A DNA stretch of 64,000 nt, taken from Metridium senile (lineage: Eukaryota; Cnidaria; Anthozoa; Actiniaria; Metridiidae). The stretch's first letter is position 1. Each line of letters begins with the position of its first letter. Made by a program: the position numbers and the translations under genes. The stretch lies in NCBI GenBank assembly GCA_949775045.1, contig OX459101.1:20155316-20219315 (forward strand), read 5' to 3'. Under the pieces are notes generated by a model that was given only the letters and a program-made list of their open reading frames with translations, was not told the origin of the DNA and made no database searches. Below, piece after piece: positions 53,838-64,000 of this stretch.

Positions 53838-54189
53838 GGAAGGTAAAGAGGTAACACAGCGGTGAAACGACTACGCATGCGTAGCAAAATATTCACACGG
53901 ATACATTTGCCATTGTAAATATGTTTGAATATTGATAAGGCATTCCCTGAATATATATAAGTTTGAACTATCGTGTACAAAACCTTTGTTATATTGTGAA
54001 GCTACCATTAGTTTACACTTTTCAGTGTAATTTTGTTTACATTTTGAGAAAAAAGTTATTGAAATCGTCAACTCCATAGTTTTTCATGACTCCATAGAGT
54101 GCGTACAAATGTCAGATATGATGTGTGTGTTAATTGGATCATTTAACTTTTTTTCGCGCATGCGTAGACCGCTGTGTTTAAAGAGGTTA
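53838..54189. mobile_element. Probable MITE with GGTAAAGAGGT termini
   Basis: GGTAAAGAGGTAACACAGCG and CTACGCATGCGTAGC at the left are mirrored by CGCATGCGTAGACCGCTGTG, TTTAAAGAGG at the right. The right end is 25 bp from the stop codon of the GPCR. Confidence 0.6.
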
Positions 54190-54213
54190 GAAACACTAAT
54201 ACAGTCTTTCTGG

Positions 54214-55218
54214 TTACACCACTGGATCTCGTCTCGTGGACTCGAGCTCAATGACGCGCGTAGACGTCTGGTTACTTGTCCCAGTCCTTCTCCTGCATCT
54301 TAACATCGTCACAAGTGCCTCACGGTAATTCGTACTTTGAAAGATGTATATAATGGGATTAAAGCACGACTGCAGGAAGAGACATTGGACCGATGTATTG
54401 TAAGACAAGGCATTTACTAAATTAGCTTCGAACATAGGCCAGAGACACGAGAAGACACCGAAACAAACTAAAAACAATGACGTCACTATTAACAGCATCT
54501 TAACAAGCCTCCTCTTAGACCGAGCGTCATCTTGCTGCGCTATGGGACTGGGTTCTACTTTGTTAACCCAATATAGCTCTTTGATAATAGCTGCATAGCA
54601 CGTTGTTATGACAACGAGAGGGATGACGAAGGCGATGGAGATTGTAATTAAGATGTAGATTAATTCTTGGTCCCAGTCTTTGTCGCAGAACTTTATCCTT
54701 GGATTGAAAGTTGTATATATAAATGTAGGCATGGTTATAATCAATGATAGTGTCCATACACAATACAAAGCGTACTTGACTGTATGTGTTGTCAATCGTC
54801 TATGCAGTGCCATTGGTTTAACAATAGCATGATATCGTTCAACAGCCAGTAAACACAACGTGAAGATAGATACAATCGTTGTCATCCCAACTACATTACC
54901 AGAAGTAAGAAATATGCATAAGTACTTCCCTACAAGTCCTGTTGGATGTCTGTTGATGATCAACGCAAGTCCATTTGGTATCCCAAATACCAGTGTTAAG
55001 AAATCAGACAAGGCTAGGTTAGCAAGGAGAAAGTTTGTTGTAGTATGGAGAGATCTTGTTCTATATATTACTACTATGGTTATCGCGTTCGCTAGTAGTC
55101 CAACACTTATGATCACCGTCGTAAAAGCAGACATGATGTAGAAACCAGTGAGAGAATTGCCAGCTACAGATCGCAATGTATTCGAGCAGTTCGAGCAGTT
55201 CGATGCATTGAATGCCAT
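54214..55218 (-). CDS. Class A (rhodopsin-family) G-protein-coupled receptor
   Basis: 334 residues, no introns. Short N-terminus with NAS and NCS glycosylation candidates, then seven hydrophobic segments: TM1 with GLLANAITIVV; TM2 with NLALSDFLTLV; TM3 after the conserved Cys (KYLCIF) ending in ERY, the DRY-box variant (LAVERYHAIVKP); TM4 with Trp (CVWTLSLI); TM5 ending PLVVITTCYAAI; TM6 LIVTSLFLVCFGVFSCLWP; and TM7 with NPIIY (CFNPIIYIF) followed by a Cys/Arg-rich tail. The extracellular Cys in IKFCDKDW can pair with that before TM3. The TM6 CLWP and a basic third loop (DARSKRRLVK) fit a peptide- or amine-type receptor, but the ligand cannot be told. The start is the first Met of the frame, 32 residues before TM1. 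Confidence 0.93.
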   Translation of the reverse strand: MAFNASNCSNCSNTLRSVAGNSLTGFYIMSAFTTVIISVGLLANAITIVVIYRTRSLHTTTNFLLANLALSDFLTLVFGIPNGLALIINRHPTGLVGKYLCIFLTSGNVVGMTTIVSIFTLCLLAVERYHAIVKPMALHRRLTTHTVKYALYCVWTLSLIITMPTFIYTTFNPRIKFCDKDWDQELIYILITISIAFVIPLVVITTCYAAIIKELYWVNKVEPSPIAQQDDARSKRRLVKMLLIVTSLFLVCFGVFSCLWPMFEANLVNALSYNTSVQCLFLQSCFNPIIYIFQSTNYREALVTMLRCRRRTGTSNQTSTRVIELESTRRDPVV

Positions 55219-55588
55219 ACTGGAGCACTCTACCGTAGTAGATAGAGAGTACTAATTTTGCAGCTGACAATCGCAACCGCTTTGTCTACTAACCGTTGAT
55301 GTAAAATATAATGTGAATTCTGTGTCAATAGTATAACGCGCTTCGAGTTTTCAAAGGCCAATGTCGATGGCTTGGCTTTAAATGAGTTCTCTTCAAACTT
55401 AAAACAGGTGAAAAAACTTTATCTTCACGACAAACACAGCTGCTTAAGGAAGGGGGGTTCACGAGATAAGATATTGATAATGCAATTGTCGGGTATTTCT
55501 TTAAAGATTCAGTGTACAAATACTGAAGGCCTTTTAACGATGGCGTATCTAAACGAATTATATCTTGTAAAAATGATATAAAACAAAA
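55219..55588. other. Upstream region of the GPCR, no gene seen
   Basis: Only short frames; the promoter of the minus-strand receptor should lie here but no specific element is recognisable. Confidence 0.4.
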
Positions 55589-55590
55589 TA

Positions 55591-55815
55591 GAGCGAAAAC
55601 ACTAGAACCATGAAATAAAAACAAAATAGTTACTAACTAATAGTTTCTATTTAGTGACTATTTAGTCAGAATCACGCAACCAGAAACATCAAATACAAAA
55701 GGAAACAATACCTCATTGCAACTTTACTTGTCTTTTATAGTAACTAATAGTCGCTAAATAAGAACTATTACACACTAACAATTTTGTTTCATGGTTCAGT
55801 GTAGTGTTTTCACTC
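55591..55815. mobile_element. TA-flanked MITE, GAGCGAAAACAC termini (225 bp)
   Basis: Left GAGCGAAAACACTAGAACCA, TGAAAT; right inverse TTTCATGGTT, GTGTTTTCACTC; TA on both sides. Its left terminus resembles the monomer of the 51-bp satellite at 27893-28568. Confidence 0.9.
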
Positions 55816-55817
55816 TA

Positions 55818-56264
55818 ATTACAGCAAAAACAAGACTTTTACCCCTATGTCCTCCCTCCCCCCGAGCGAGATAATTGCTAAAGATAGGTCATAAACTGCT
55901 CTCTTAAGAAAGTATCTTATCAAGATTGAAATAATGGGTTCGTTCGTCCGATATATAATGTATGATAGCAAACACGACAGCAATATAGTCAATATTTGCT
56001 AATGTAAACCTATCGGAAATTGCTGCCGTCAATGTGTGTAATTAGATATTGCTGTTTTTAACTGTAATTTTTTTTAATTATAGCAACGGATAATTGAAAT
56101 TAAGACACTTGAGTTCAATATGAAGAAACGATTTGTTAAGAATTGATGCTGTGAGCTATGGAAAGTATAATTAAAGGACATGTTAGACGACGGCTATGTA
56201 CATAGTTGAGTACACACAACAAACAAACAAAATAAAAAACTAGAGAGACAGGTGTGGATATATG
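55818..56264. other. No gene seen
   Basis: AT-rich spacer with a C-rich patch (CCTCCCTCCCCCC) near 55850 and a weak inverted pair ACAGCAATAT / ATATTGCTGT near 55978 and 56046. Confidence 0.4.
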
Positions 56265-56575
56265 AAGGGATTAATGAATGGATGAATGGATGAATGGATG
56301 AATGAATGAATGGATGGATGAATGAATGAATGAATGGATGGATGGATGAATGAATGAATGGATGGATGGATGGATGGATGGATGGATGGATGGATGGATG
56401 GATGGATGGATGGATGGATGGATGGATGGATGGATGGATGGATGGATGGATGGATCAATGGATGGATGGATGGATGGATGGATGGATGGATGGATGGATG
56501 GATCAATGGATGGATGGATGGATGGATGGATGGATGGATGAATCAATGGATGGTTGGATGAATGAATGAATTATT
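56265..56575. repeat. (ATGG)n microsatellite
   Basis: About 75 copies of ATGG/ATGA. The M-D-G-W and H-P-S-I frames in all phases are artefacts. 56576-56857 holds nothing recognisable. Confidence 0.97.
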
Positions 56576-56857
56576 GAATAAAAAGAACAATGCAATAATT
56601 AATGAACGAATAATAATAAACAAACTGATGTGCTATCAAACAATAACTCAATAATAAAAAATAAAATCAAGTTTATTTATTAATCGATTTCAAAAAATAA
56701 CTTAATACAAAAATATCCTGTAAAATAACTCTGTTTTTAAATATGTGATATGATAACTATCTTTCGCACAAAGGACAAACAACATCGACCAAATATTAGC
56801 TTTGTTAACTTCCCCTTACACTCTTGCCTGCTGTCACTGTGTTGTTTGTTTGTTGAT

Positions 56858-57366
56858 ACACCTATTTCAAAAAGGTAGACGGAGTGAACGGCGATTGCAC
56901 GACCGAAAGGGACTGCGGTTACACATACAACATATCCTAGTGTTTATATGAATTAGCTTCATGAATTTCAAGCTGTCTTTTACTAGAGCAAATGCAGTTA
57001 AACCATGAAATAATATCAAGTAAATTCTAGCAAATAGTCACTATTCAGTGACTAATTGTTGCTACTATTCACCCAGAATAAATGATAAAACAAAGGATAA
57101 TGAGGTTTCTTGTGTATTACTCTTTTGTCTCAAGATGTTCTGGTTGAGCGATAGTGACAAAATAGTCACTATTTGTTAGTACTTTCTTAGATTGCATTTC
57201 ATGGTTTTTCTGCATTTGTTCTATATGGGGCTGGCGTTGTGCTGTTAATTCGTTTTATGTCACCAAAGATGCTAAATACTCAATATCAAAGACCCACAGT
57301 CCCCTGCGGTCGTGCTATCGCCGTTCGCCACTCACTCCGTTAACCATTTTTGGAATATAAGTGTAA
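56858..57366. mobile_element. TIR element split by a nested MITE
   Basis: Left ACACCTATTTCAAAAAGGT, GACGGAGTGAACGGCGATTG; right inverse ATCGCCGTTCGCCACTCACT, CCGTTAACC, TTTTGGAATATAAGTGT. The 236-bp GAGCAAATGCAG MITE interrupts it at 56986-57221. Confidence 0.82.
56986..57221. mobile_element. TA-flanked MITE, GAGCAAATGCAG termini (236 bp, copy 2)
   Basis: Same length and almost the same sequence as 32254-32489. TA flanks. Confidence 0.92.
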
Positions 57367-57377
57367 CTCGTCTTTTA

Positions 57378-57596
57378 GTATAGATAATAGAATGAAATTT
57401 GTAACACCGTTAAAGATGTTGACTTAACTTTATGGACGTTTCGAGCTTTAGCCATTCGTCGGAGTAAAAGACGAAGGGCTAAAGCTCGAAACGTCGACAG
57501 TAAAGTAACATTTTTACGGTGTTTCAAATTTCATTCTATTACCTATCGTTTATATCAAAAACCGACGCAGCCTATACTATAGTTTCCATTCTTCTT
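57378..57596. repeat. Hammerhead-like repeat, head-to-head pair
   Basis: 57378-57465 reads on the minus strand (TTTTACTCCGACGAATGGCT, AAAGCTCGAAACGTCCATAA). 57466-57596 reads on the plus strand (AGACGAAGGGCTAAAGCTCG, AAACGTCGACAGTAAAG, then the ACCGACGCAGCCTATACTA body). The pair abuts the stop codon of the CCDC60-like gene at 57597. Confidence 0.65.
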
Positions 57597-60500
57597 TTAG
57601 TATCTGAATCCATTGGTTCTCGGTGGAGGAGCGGACACGGCTCGTTTTGGCTGAGGGAAAGTTGCTTGGAACCATTCCTCGTAGTCTTCCTCGGACATTT
57701 CAACGACTTTTTCACGAACGAACTAAACAATAAACAAATATGGCAAACAATATTAATATAATGATGGTAATGATATGATGAAGATGTTGATGTTGCTGAT
57801 GGCTATTAATAATATTTATATGATGGTGATGATGATGATGACACTTGGAAATGGTAATATGTCAGCATTATGATACTGACGAAGACGATAATGAAGCTGA
57901 TGATAATGGTAATGAAGATGATGATGATGATGATGATGGCGATTACAATGATGCTAGTATGATAATGATGATAGCCTCCTTAGATAACGCAATAATATGG
58001 CAATATATATAGCGGCAATATGATGATGATGTGGAATGAAACGATGAAGATGATGGTGGTGATGATGGGGATTATAATGATGATGATGGTTATGATGATG
58101 ATTGTAATGATGATGATAATGATGATGATGATGATTGTGATGATGGTGATGATGATGATGATGCTGCTTCTGCTGCTGCTGCTGATGATGATGATAGTAC
58201 TCATAATGCTGCTGATGTCTTACCTCGATAGCAGCGCTGATGTCAGGTGAACAGACTTCCCAAACACGAAGAACCGACAAGACTTTAACGAACTGACTTG
58301 AACTGATCTTCCTTCCTTCAAGCTGAGAAAAACAAATGCATCGATTATAACCAGGTGATTTCGCGCGCGCACTTCCGGCTAGTATAAACCAATCAGAAGC
58401 ATTTTTGTCGCATCGCTAACAGTTCCAAGATGACGAAGTTCGAGAGAGTTGTTTCCCGTTATATACTCGCAAAACAGAGTCGTTTTGGTGGTTGATTAAC
58501 TTACCGATCCGTAGTTGGCTATTTTATTAAGGACTAATGTACAACAAAGATCGTCCTTCACATCTTCGGGTAGGTTGACTATCAGATCTTTGTACCTAGA
58601 ATAGCAACGAGATTCGTGGGGTTATGATTATGATAATGATGTCAATTATGGTGATGATAATAAGGATAATATTGATGATGATAGTGGTGTTGTCGACGAC
58701 GACGACAATAATGATGATGATTGTGGCAATAATAATGAAAATAATGACAATGATGATAACGATGGCAATAATAATAATGATAATGATCATAATACTAATA
58801 CTAATAATAACAATAACAATGATGATAATAACGATGACAATAATGATCATCATAATAATAATAATAATGACAATATTAATAATGATGATGATGACAACAT
58901 TGTGACAATTATAATGATGATGACAATAATAGTAATGATGATGGTGATGACAATAATAATACTAATGATGATGATAATGATAACGATGATATATCTCCAC
59001 CATACCATTTACATTCCTCGCTGACTCTCTGTCTCATTTCTTCGTTGGTTTCGTCGTCAAGGACAACGCTCTTCATTCTCATCTTGTCCAGTGCTTTGTA
59101 CATATTGTTGAACATCTCTAGACACATCAATTTCCGCTCCAATATTTGTATTCGATTCCTAGAAATAACATGGTTATCTGTATAAGATTTAGAGTACAAA
59201 ACAGTTTAACCAGAAGTTGAAATGTACAACACAATAGGTGTGCGTACAGTGACGTATTTTGTTATAGTTTTGCCAACCAACCATTTTTTTATTAGAACAA
59301 AGAAAAGTTTAAATCTATTGTGATAATGGTTGGCAAATTAGCATCACAATAGATGGACGTACACTAACGTATTTTGTTATGGTTTTGCCAACCAACAATT
59401 GTTATTAGAACAAAGACTGACCTGTCCCTAGGGGGAAGGTATAGTGACTGACCTGTCCCTAGGGGGGGAGGGTATAGTGACTAATCTGTCCCTAGGGGGG
59501 AGGGTATAGTGACTGACCTGTCCCTAGGGGGGGAGGGTATAGTGACTAATCTGTCCCTAGGGGGGAGGGTATAGTGACTAATCTGTCCCTAGGGGGGAGG
59601 GTATAGTGACTGACCTGTCCCTAGGGGGGAGGGTATAGTGACTGACCTGTCCCTAGGTGGGGAGGGTATAGTGACTAATCTGTCCCTAGGGGGAAGGGTA
59701 TAGCGACTGACATGTCCCTAGGGGGAGGGTATATATAGTTACTAACCTATCTCTAACTTCAAGATTGTCATGTAGGACTAAAGCTTTCTCTTCTGCTACT
59801 TCTTCAAACTTTGACTTCATCTCATTGGGTACTTTATCCACGTGATTATCCAGGGTGATGGTACCGAAGGCTGCAATAGCTGCTGCTGCAAACCTGGCAA
59901 TAATAAACAGATGTTACGTACTTTGACCTCACGACATGCGATATATGACGTCACTATGTGGCGCCATTATTCTGGAATTGTTCTGAGAGGTTATAACGTC
60001 TTATTCCACGATTCCTGATGAAGTCCTGTTAAGCCTGGTTCACACTAGCGACATAAGCATAAGCACCATACGTAGACTCAGTTGCGCTTTGCTCATTAGC
60101 CGCACTTGTCGACTTTTCTCACATCTTGTCGATAAATGCTTTACTGAATCTGCGTATGTTGCCCTTCATTTGCAATTGGGACCCCCCTGGATCCGCCCCT
60201 GCATGTACATAATCTGGTAGTATACTATTTACCCATAATGCATTGTACCTTTTAGCGTTGATAGCACCAGTGGCTTGTACCCAGGCACTGACACGTGACT
60301 CGTTAGGACTCTGTTGATCATCTTGGCCAGCGGAGTGCTTATCTAGCTCCTTTTGCTGCAACGACAAACATATTGGGTCAATCGGTAAACTTTTTCAATT
60401 TAACATGATTATAACTTGAAATAAAAGTTGAAATATTGTTGAAAAATTCTTGTTTTTTCATCCAAAATTTGGATTTAAACGATATTTTCCTTCCTCGGGC

Positions 60501-62892
60501 TCATCTTTCTTGTGATGTCGGTTATAACAGTTGCAGATAAAACAATGAAGAAATAGAAAACGCGCGCCGCGTGCTGTGCATGTGCAGTTTTAAAACATGC
60601 GGGGTTGTCAGAGCACGAGAGAAGTGTCAACTTTAACATCAGTCTCCCCCGCAGTCGTGTTTATCCTCGTCACGCAATAATGAGGGCTGCGGGCGGACAA
60701 AGTAAAACAAAACACTTTTTGACGTCGCAAATCTTCTAGCAAGAATCTTTGAGCCTGGACTATACAGCGGTGAGAGGTGCGCGGTAAACAACGACGGCAC
60801 CAAATGTATGCAGGTATTAGCGTGTACTCAACTTGTTACTCAACTAGATTAGATTTTTAGTTATTTAGAGTAACAAACGGTCATGTTTACAACTGTAAAT
60901 ATTTCTAACTCTAAAGTAATCAAATATTGTTATACTCACCGATAAGCTAGATCCTTTAAATGCTTTAGCGGCTCGATTCTTAGCACGTAGATTATGCATA
61001 GCTCGACTAGCATTAGTATTGTACACTGTTGTTACTGTAAAGGATTTCTGTCGGGATAATCGAGTCTTTTTCTCTGCTGGCGAACCATTCCCTGGAGGCG
61101 ATGGAGGTGGGGTCTCTGGTGGTACGCTGACTGAACGTACCACGGGCTCGTTGAATGATACTGTAGATACATCATCATCTGATGACAAAAGAAACAGGTT
61201 TGAAAACCGGTTAAACTAGTTTCATGAATATAAGTAACGATATAACCACAGCTTTCCGAAGTGAAATCATCCCTGTGCAAATACGCCTTTTGTTAAACTG
61301 TACAGCGGTCCTAGATAACATGAAACTTGTCCATTGAGCGCAGGTATGACGTCATAGTTTCATTGATTTCTGATTGGTTAGCGAATACTTACGACTCCTT
61401 TCTTGTGATGGACTATTGTCTTCTCTCTGACTTGAGTTGTCAGGTGGGGATACTGTCAAGGTGACATTAACCCGTGGGGTATCCCCCTGGGGGAGCTTGA
61501 CTGATGGGACTATGCTGGGCCGTTGGGCATTGATTGCTGTATTTGCTGTGTTTGTAAGTCGCTGTAGAAAGTTTGGATGGATGGATATCCTTCGTGTTCC
61601 TCTACGGCCTGTCCCTCGCTGCAACAACAAATACAAATAAAATAAATCACTTTTTTAACGTCTCAATCTTGTAGCCAGACACAAGTGTCCTACTAATGGG
61701 GGAGACTCAGACACACACTCACTACCTCTACGTTTTATATTTTGCACAACACTCTGCTCATAATCTTCTAGCTAGACACAAGTGTCCTACTAATTGTGGA
61801 GACTCACACTCACACTCACACTCACCGCCTCTACGTTAAATATTTTAGCACACAACTCTGCTCACAATCTGCTTGTAGCCAGCCACAAATGTCCTAATAA
61901 TTGGGGAGACTCACACTCACTAGTCTACGTTAAATATTTTAGTATACAACTCTGCTCACAATCTTCTAGCCAGCTACAAGTGTCCTACTAATTAGGGAGA
62001 CTCACACTCAATATACCTCTACGTTAAATATTTTATCACACAACTTTGCTCACTACTCATTCTTGCGGAGGGAGGAAAACTGTATGACCAAAAGATAACC
62101 CGTATGGCAATGGAGAGAATAACACATCAAACAAACTCAACTTAACATACAATCCATGCCAGAGCCGGGACTCGAACCTGGATCACAGCGGTAATAAGCG
62201 CGCGGTAAACAACTTCACCGCCCAAAACAAAACAATCTTGTTAGCATCAAACCCAGTCACTTCACTGTCCAATCAGAGATGTTGTTTGTTTATGGTCTAA
62301 TTTACATACCTGTGTAAACCGGTTTGGATCCTGTTTAAATAGTGTCCAGTCTTTCTCGGTTACTTTGTCTTTTTCAGCGCGTTTTCTAATGAACCTTGGG
62401 TCTTCGTTTAATAGTCTAGGAATGAACACATGGGTTAGCTTAAGATGGTGATGATGATGGTGATGGTGATGATGGTGATGATGGTGATGATGGTGATGAT
62501 GATGGTGATGGTGATGATGGTGATGGTGATGATGGTGATGATGGTGATGATGGTGATGATGATGGTGATGGTGATGATGGTGATGATGGTGATGATGGTG
62601 ATGATGGTGATGATGGTGATGATGGTGATGGTGATGATGGTGATGGTGATGATGATGATGATGGTGATTATGGTGATGATGATGGTGATGGTGATGATGG
62701 TGATGATGGTGGTGATGGTGATGATGGTGATGATGGTGATGGTGTTGATGGTGATGATGGTGATGATGGTGATGATGATCATGTGGGAAGAGTTGTGTGT
62801 TAAAATATGGCAATGATGGTGATAATAATGATGATAACGCTAATCTAATGATGATACTAATAACGATGATGATAATAATAATGCTGATAAAG

Positions 62893-62923
<31 letters not shown>

Positions 62924-63818
62924 TGGTGACGATGATGCATGGTAATAATGATAATAATGATAATTCATTACTTCAGTTTCCAGCAGCTTGTAATAGGCGG
63001 CATGACGGCGGGTTGTTGGTCTTGTGACATGGCTTCTAGTATCCATAGCAACGCACATAACTGGCGATTGACGCTTATCCTGTGTAGAAAGACAAACACA
63101 CGTGTGTCATTCACTTACAAACATACGACTATTTAGCAAAACAAGCATCAACAGAGAGAAATGGCGCAAGATTCTTTACTTCACCCTTCAGCCATGATAA
63201 TAATAATATACTAATAATATAATATAGCTTGTTTAGCGCTTATAAAAGTCTGTTCTAAGCGCTTAAAATAAAAAAAATGACTTCTGTTTTTTTTTTTTGG
63301 GGGGGGGGGGGGGGGAGGGATAGATATTGTAGTTTATAGTAGACAATAGTCCCCTTTACAGTTCCCTGCGCCATCTTGAAAGGTAGCCAGGCCTTTACAT
63401 CGAAGCGAGACTAACGTTGAGCTTGACGCAGGGAACTGTAGGTTTGGTTTCAATTACTCCCCGTGAAAACAGAAAAGTATCATGATTATTGTGAAAGAAG
63501 AGAATATTTGAATCTGAAGTCAAAATCCATCATGGCTTAATTTAAATGGCGCGGGAAGTGAACAATGATGAAATACGTGTCATTTCCTGCAGTCTTCTTA
63601 GCTGGATATTACAGTATTACCTGTCAGTGCTGTCGTTGTTGTTTATGTTCGAGTACATTGGTGAATAAGGCCGTGTGTTGTGCTGTTTTCTTGGTCGTCG
63701 ACTGCCTCGTGACGAGCTCGACATTGCCGACTTTGTCTTCCTTAGATAATTCCGATGGCCCGAAGGAGCGCTCGCGATGTTTCGGCGATCTTTCGTGAAG
63801 TATTCGGATGTTGAGGAT
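57597..63818 (-). CDS. CCDC60: CCDC60 homologue (coiled-coil domain-containing 60), 3' eleven exons
   Basis: Exons 63818-63621, 63079-62972, 62415-62310, 61618-61393, 61178-60940, 60355-60249, 59893-59747, 59158-59006, 58595-58505, 58322-58224 and 57722-57597. All ten introns are GT/AG with agreeing phases (2,2,0,1,0,2,2,2,0,0), giving about 532 residues, near the length of vertebrate CCDC60. The diagnostic block is NRQLCALLWILEAMSQDQQP followed by PPITSCW, which matches CCDC60 as I remember it. The middle is a basic, Ser/Pro-rich stretch; the C-terminal half is helical (AAAAIAAFGTITLDNHVDKV, RNRIQILERKLMCLEMFNNM), ending KRAVSAPPPRTNGFRY. No catalytic motif. Function is poorly defined in any animal. 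The first exon is entered through an acceptor, so the start lies outside the window. Introns carry microsatellites, a SINE and minisatellites. Confidence 0.85.
57770..58215. repeat. Intronic GATGAT-type microsatellite
   Basis: Imperfect GAT/GAA/GTGAT repeats with a short CTGCTGCTGCTG near 58165, between the last two exons of the CCDC60-like gene. Confidence 0.9.
58348..58486. mobile_element. MITE fragment related to 29090-29402
   Basis: CCAGGTGATTTCGCGCG end, then CCAATCAGAAGCATTTTTGT and TTCGAGAGAGTTGTTTCCCG, inverse of 29330-29400. Confidence 0.6.
58620..58990. repeat. Intronic GAT/AAT microsatellite
   Basis: Degenerate ATGATAATA repeats between exons 59158-59006 and 58595-58505. No coding content. 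Confidence 0.9.
59225..59415. repeat. Interspersed repeat R2, two truncated copies
   Basis: GTACAGTGACGTATTTTGTT, GCCAACCAACCATT and ATGGTTGGCAAATTAGCATC, as at 24795 and 28885. Confidence 0.75.
59418..59735. repeat. G-rich 36-bp minisatellite, about nine copies
   Basis: Unit CTGACCTGTCCCTAGGGGGG, GAGGGTATAGTGA, alternating CTGACCTG and CTAATCTG starts. Each unit carries a run of six or seven G then GAGGG on the plus strand, the template strand of the CCDC60-like gene. It ends about 12 bp from the donor of exon 59893-59747. Confidence 0.93.
61640..62226 (-). mobile_element. tRNA-derived SINE with tandemly repeated tail
   Basis: On the minus strand the head at 62226-62159 shows an A-box-like TTGTTTACCGCGCGC and a perfect B box GGTTCGAGTCC within GATCCAGGTTCGAGTCCCGG, the internal RNA polymerase III promoter of tRNA-derived SINEs. 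The body follows (TTTTCCTCCCTCCGCAAGAA), then four to five units of about 95 bp (GAGCAGAGTTGTGTGCTAAA, GAGTGTGAGTCTCC, TTAGTAGGACACTTGTGGCT) down to about 61650. Partial relatives: 24990-25110, 49545-49640 and about 60730-60800. It lies in an intron of the CCDC60-like gene on the same strand. Confidence 0.78.
62445..62960. repeat. Intronic GATGGT / GAT microsatellite
   Basis: About 330 bp of GATGATGGTGATGGT followed by GATAATAAT repeats. The poly-His, Met-Val and Ile-Thr frames are artefacts. It starts about 30 bp upstream of the acceptor of exon 62415-62310. Confidence 0.95.
63281..63316. repeat. Poly-T / poly-G homopolymer junction
   Basis: About 13 T run directly into about 17 G, then GAGGGA. 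The length is unreliable in any assembly. Confidence 0.8.
63359..63438. mobile_element. CAGTTCCCTGCG MITE, internally deleted (80 bp)
   Basis: Left arm to GAGCTTG and then directly the right terminus CGCAGGGAACTG. TA flanks on both sides. Confidence 0.88.
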
Positions 63819-63936
63819 CTAAAACAAGAAATAACCATTATTAGACTAGCCCATTGTTTTGTTTTAAGTCGAAATACGGGGAGTCGTTACCGAATCTTCC
63901 TAGCAAGTGGTTACTGTTTAAGTATATTCCCCTTCA

Positions 63937-64000
63937 CAGTTCCCTGCGCCATCTTGAAAGGTAGCCGGGCCTTTGCATCGAAGCGAGACGAACGTTGAGC
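63937..64000. mobile_element. CAGTTCCCTGCG MITE, cut by window end
   Basis: Left arm CAGTTCCCTGCGCCATCTTG, GGTAGCCGGGCCTTTGCATC and GAAGCGAGACGAACGTTGAG, then the window stops. Confidence 0.85.

Noticed and set aside
56240..56569. MDGW / HPSI repeat frames
   Set aside because: (ATGG)n microsatellite in every phase on both strands.
62159..62226. A functional tRNA gene
   Set aside because: The B box is perfect but no complete cloverleaf can be folded and the sequence continues into a repeated SINE body.
62262..62813. 183-codon poly-His frame
   Set aside because: Mostly a GATGGT microsatellite; only its 3' end (62415-62310) is a true exon, read with a different upstream junction.

Overview
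The window reads as AT-rich metazoan nuclear DNA, most likely from a cnidarian or a similar marine invertebrate. The grounds are intron-containing genes with GT/AG junctions in consistent phase, TRIM-NHL paralogues in tandem, PAN/EGF/D8C extracellular proteins, and heavy loads of BEL, Penelope-like, KDZ-like and MITE elements plus microsatellite-filled introns. The phylum is an inference; the eukaryotic, animal nature is not in doubt.

Layout. 1-9877: last exons of a plus-strand gene I do not recognise. One intron carries an intact BEL/Pao retrotransposon (1560-8420) and the next a 21-bp minisatellite. 9878-12540: two tandem-repeat fields (about 100 bp and about 60 bp units, the latter with a higher-order period). 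12541-23410: a tandem duplication of a block holding a single-exon TRIM-NHL gene. The second unit has since gained a 2.3 kb element and a 0.7 kb foldback element, while each unit gained a different MITE. 23411-33700: minus-strand secreted-protein genes of PAN-(EGF)-D8C type, interleaved with MITEs, a LINE tail and a 51-bp satellite. 36234-48474: a probable complete 12.2 kb KDZ/Zisupton-like DNA transposon sitting inside a (GATT)n microsatellite. 48951-50632: a two-exon Mff (mitochondrial fission factor) homologue. 54214-55218: an intronless class A GPCR. 57597-63818: an eleven-exon CCDC60 homologue on the minus strand, 5' end outside the window.

The host genes are unrelated in function (ubiquitin ligases, extracellular adhesion or recognition, mitochondrial fission, signalling, a coiled-coil protein), with no operon logic. 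What unites the window is repeat biology. A family of small elements with GAG...CTC termini and TA target duplications is present in at least seven copies. One insertion has its empty site preserved in the paralogous duplicate, and a related terminus has apparently been amplified into a satellite. A repeat with a hammerhead-ribozyme-like core recurs at five places.
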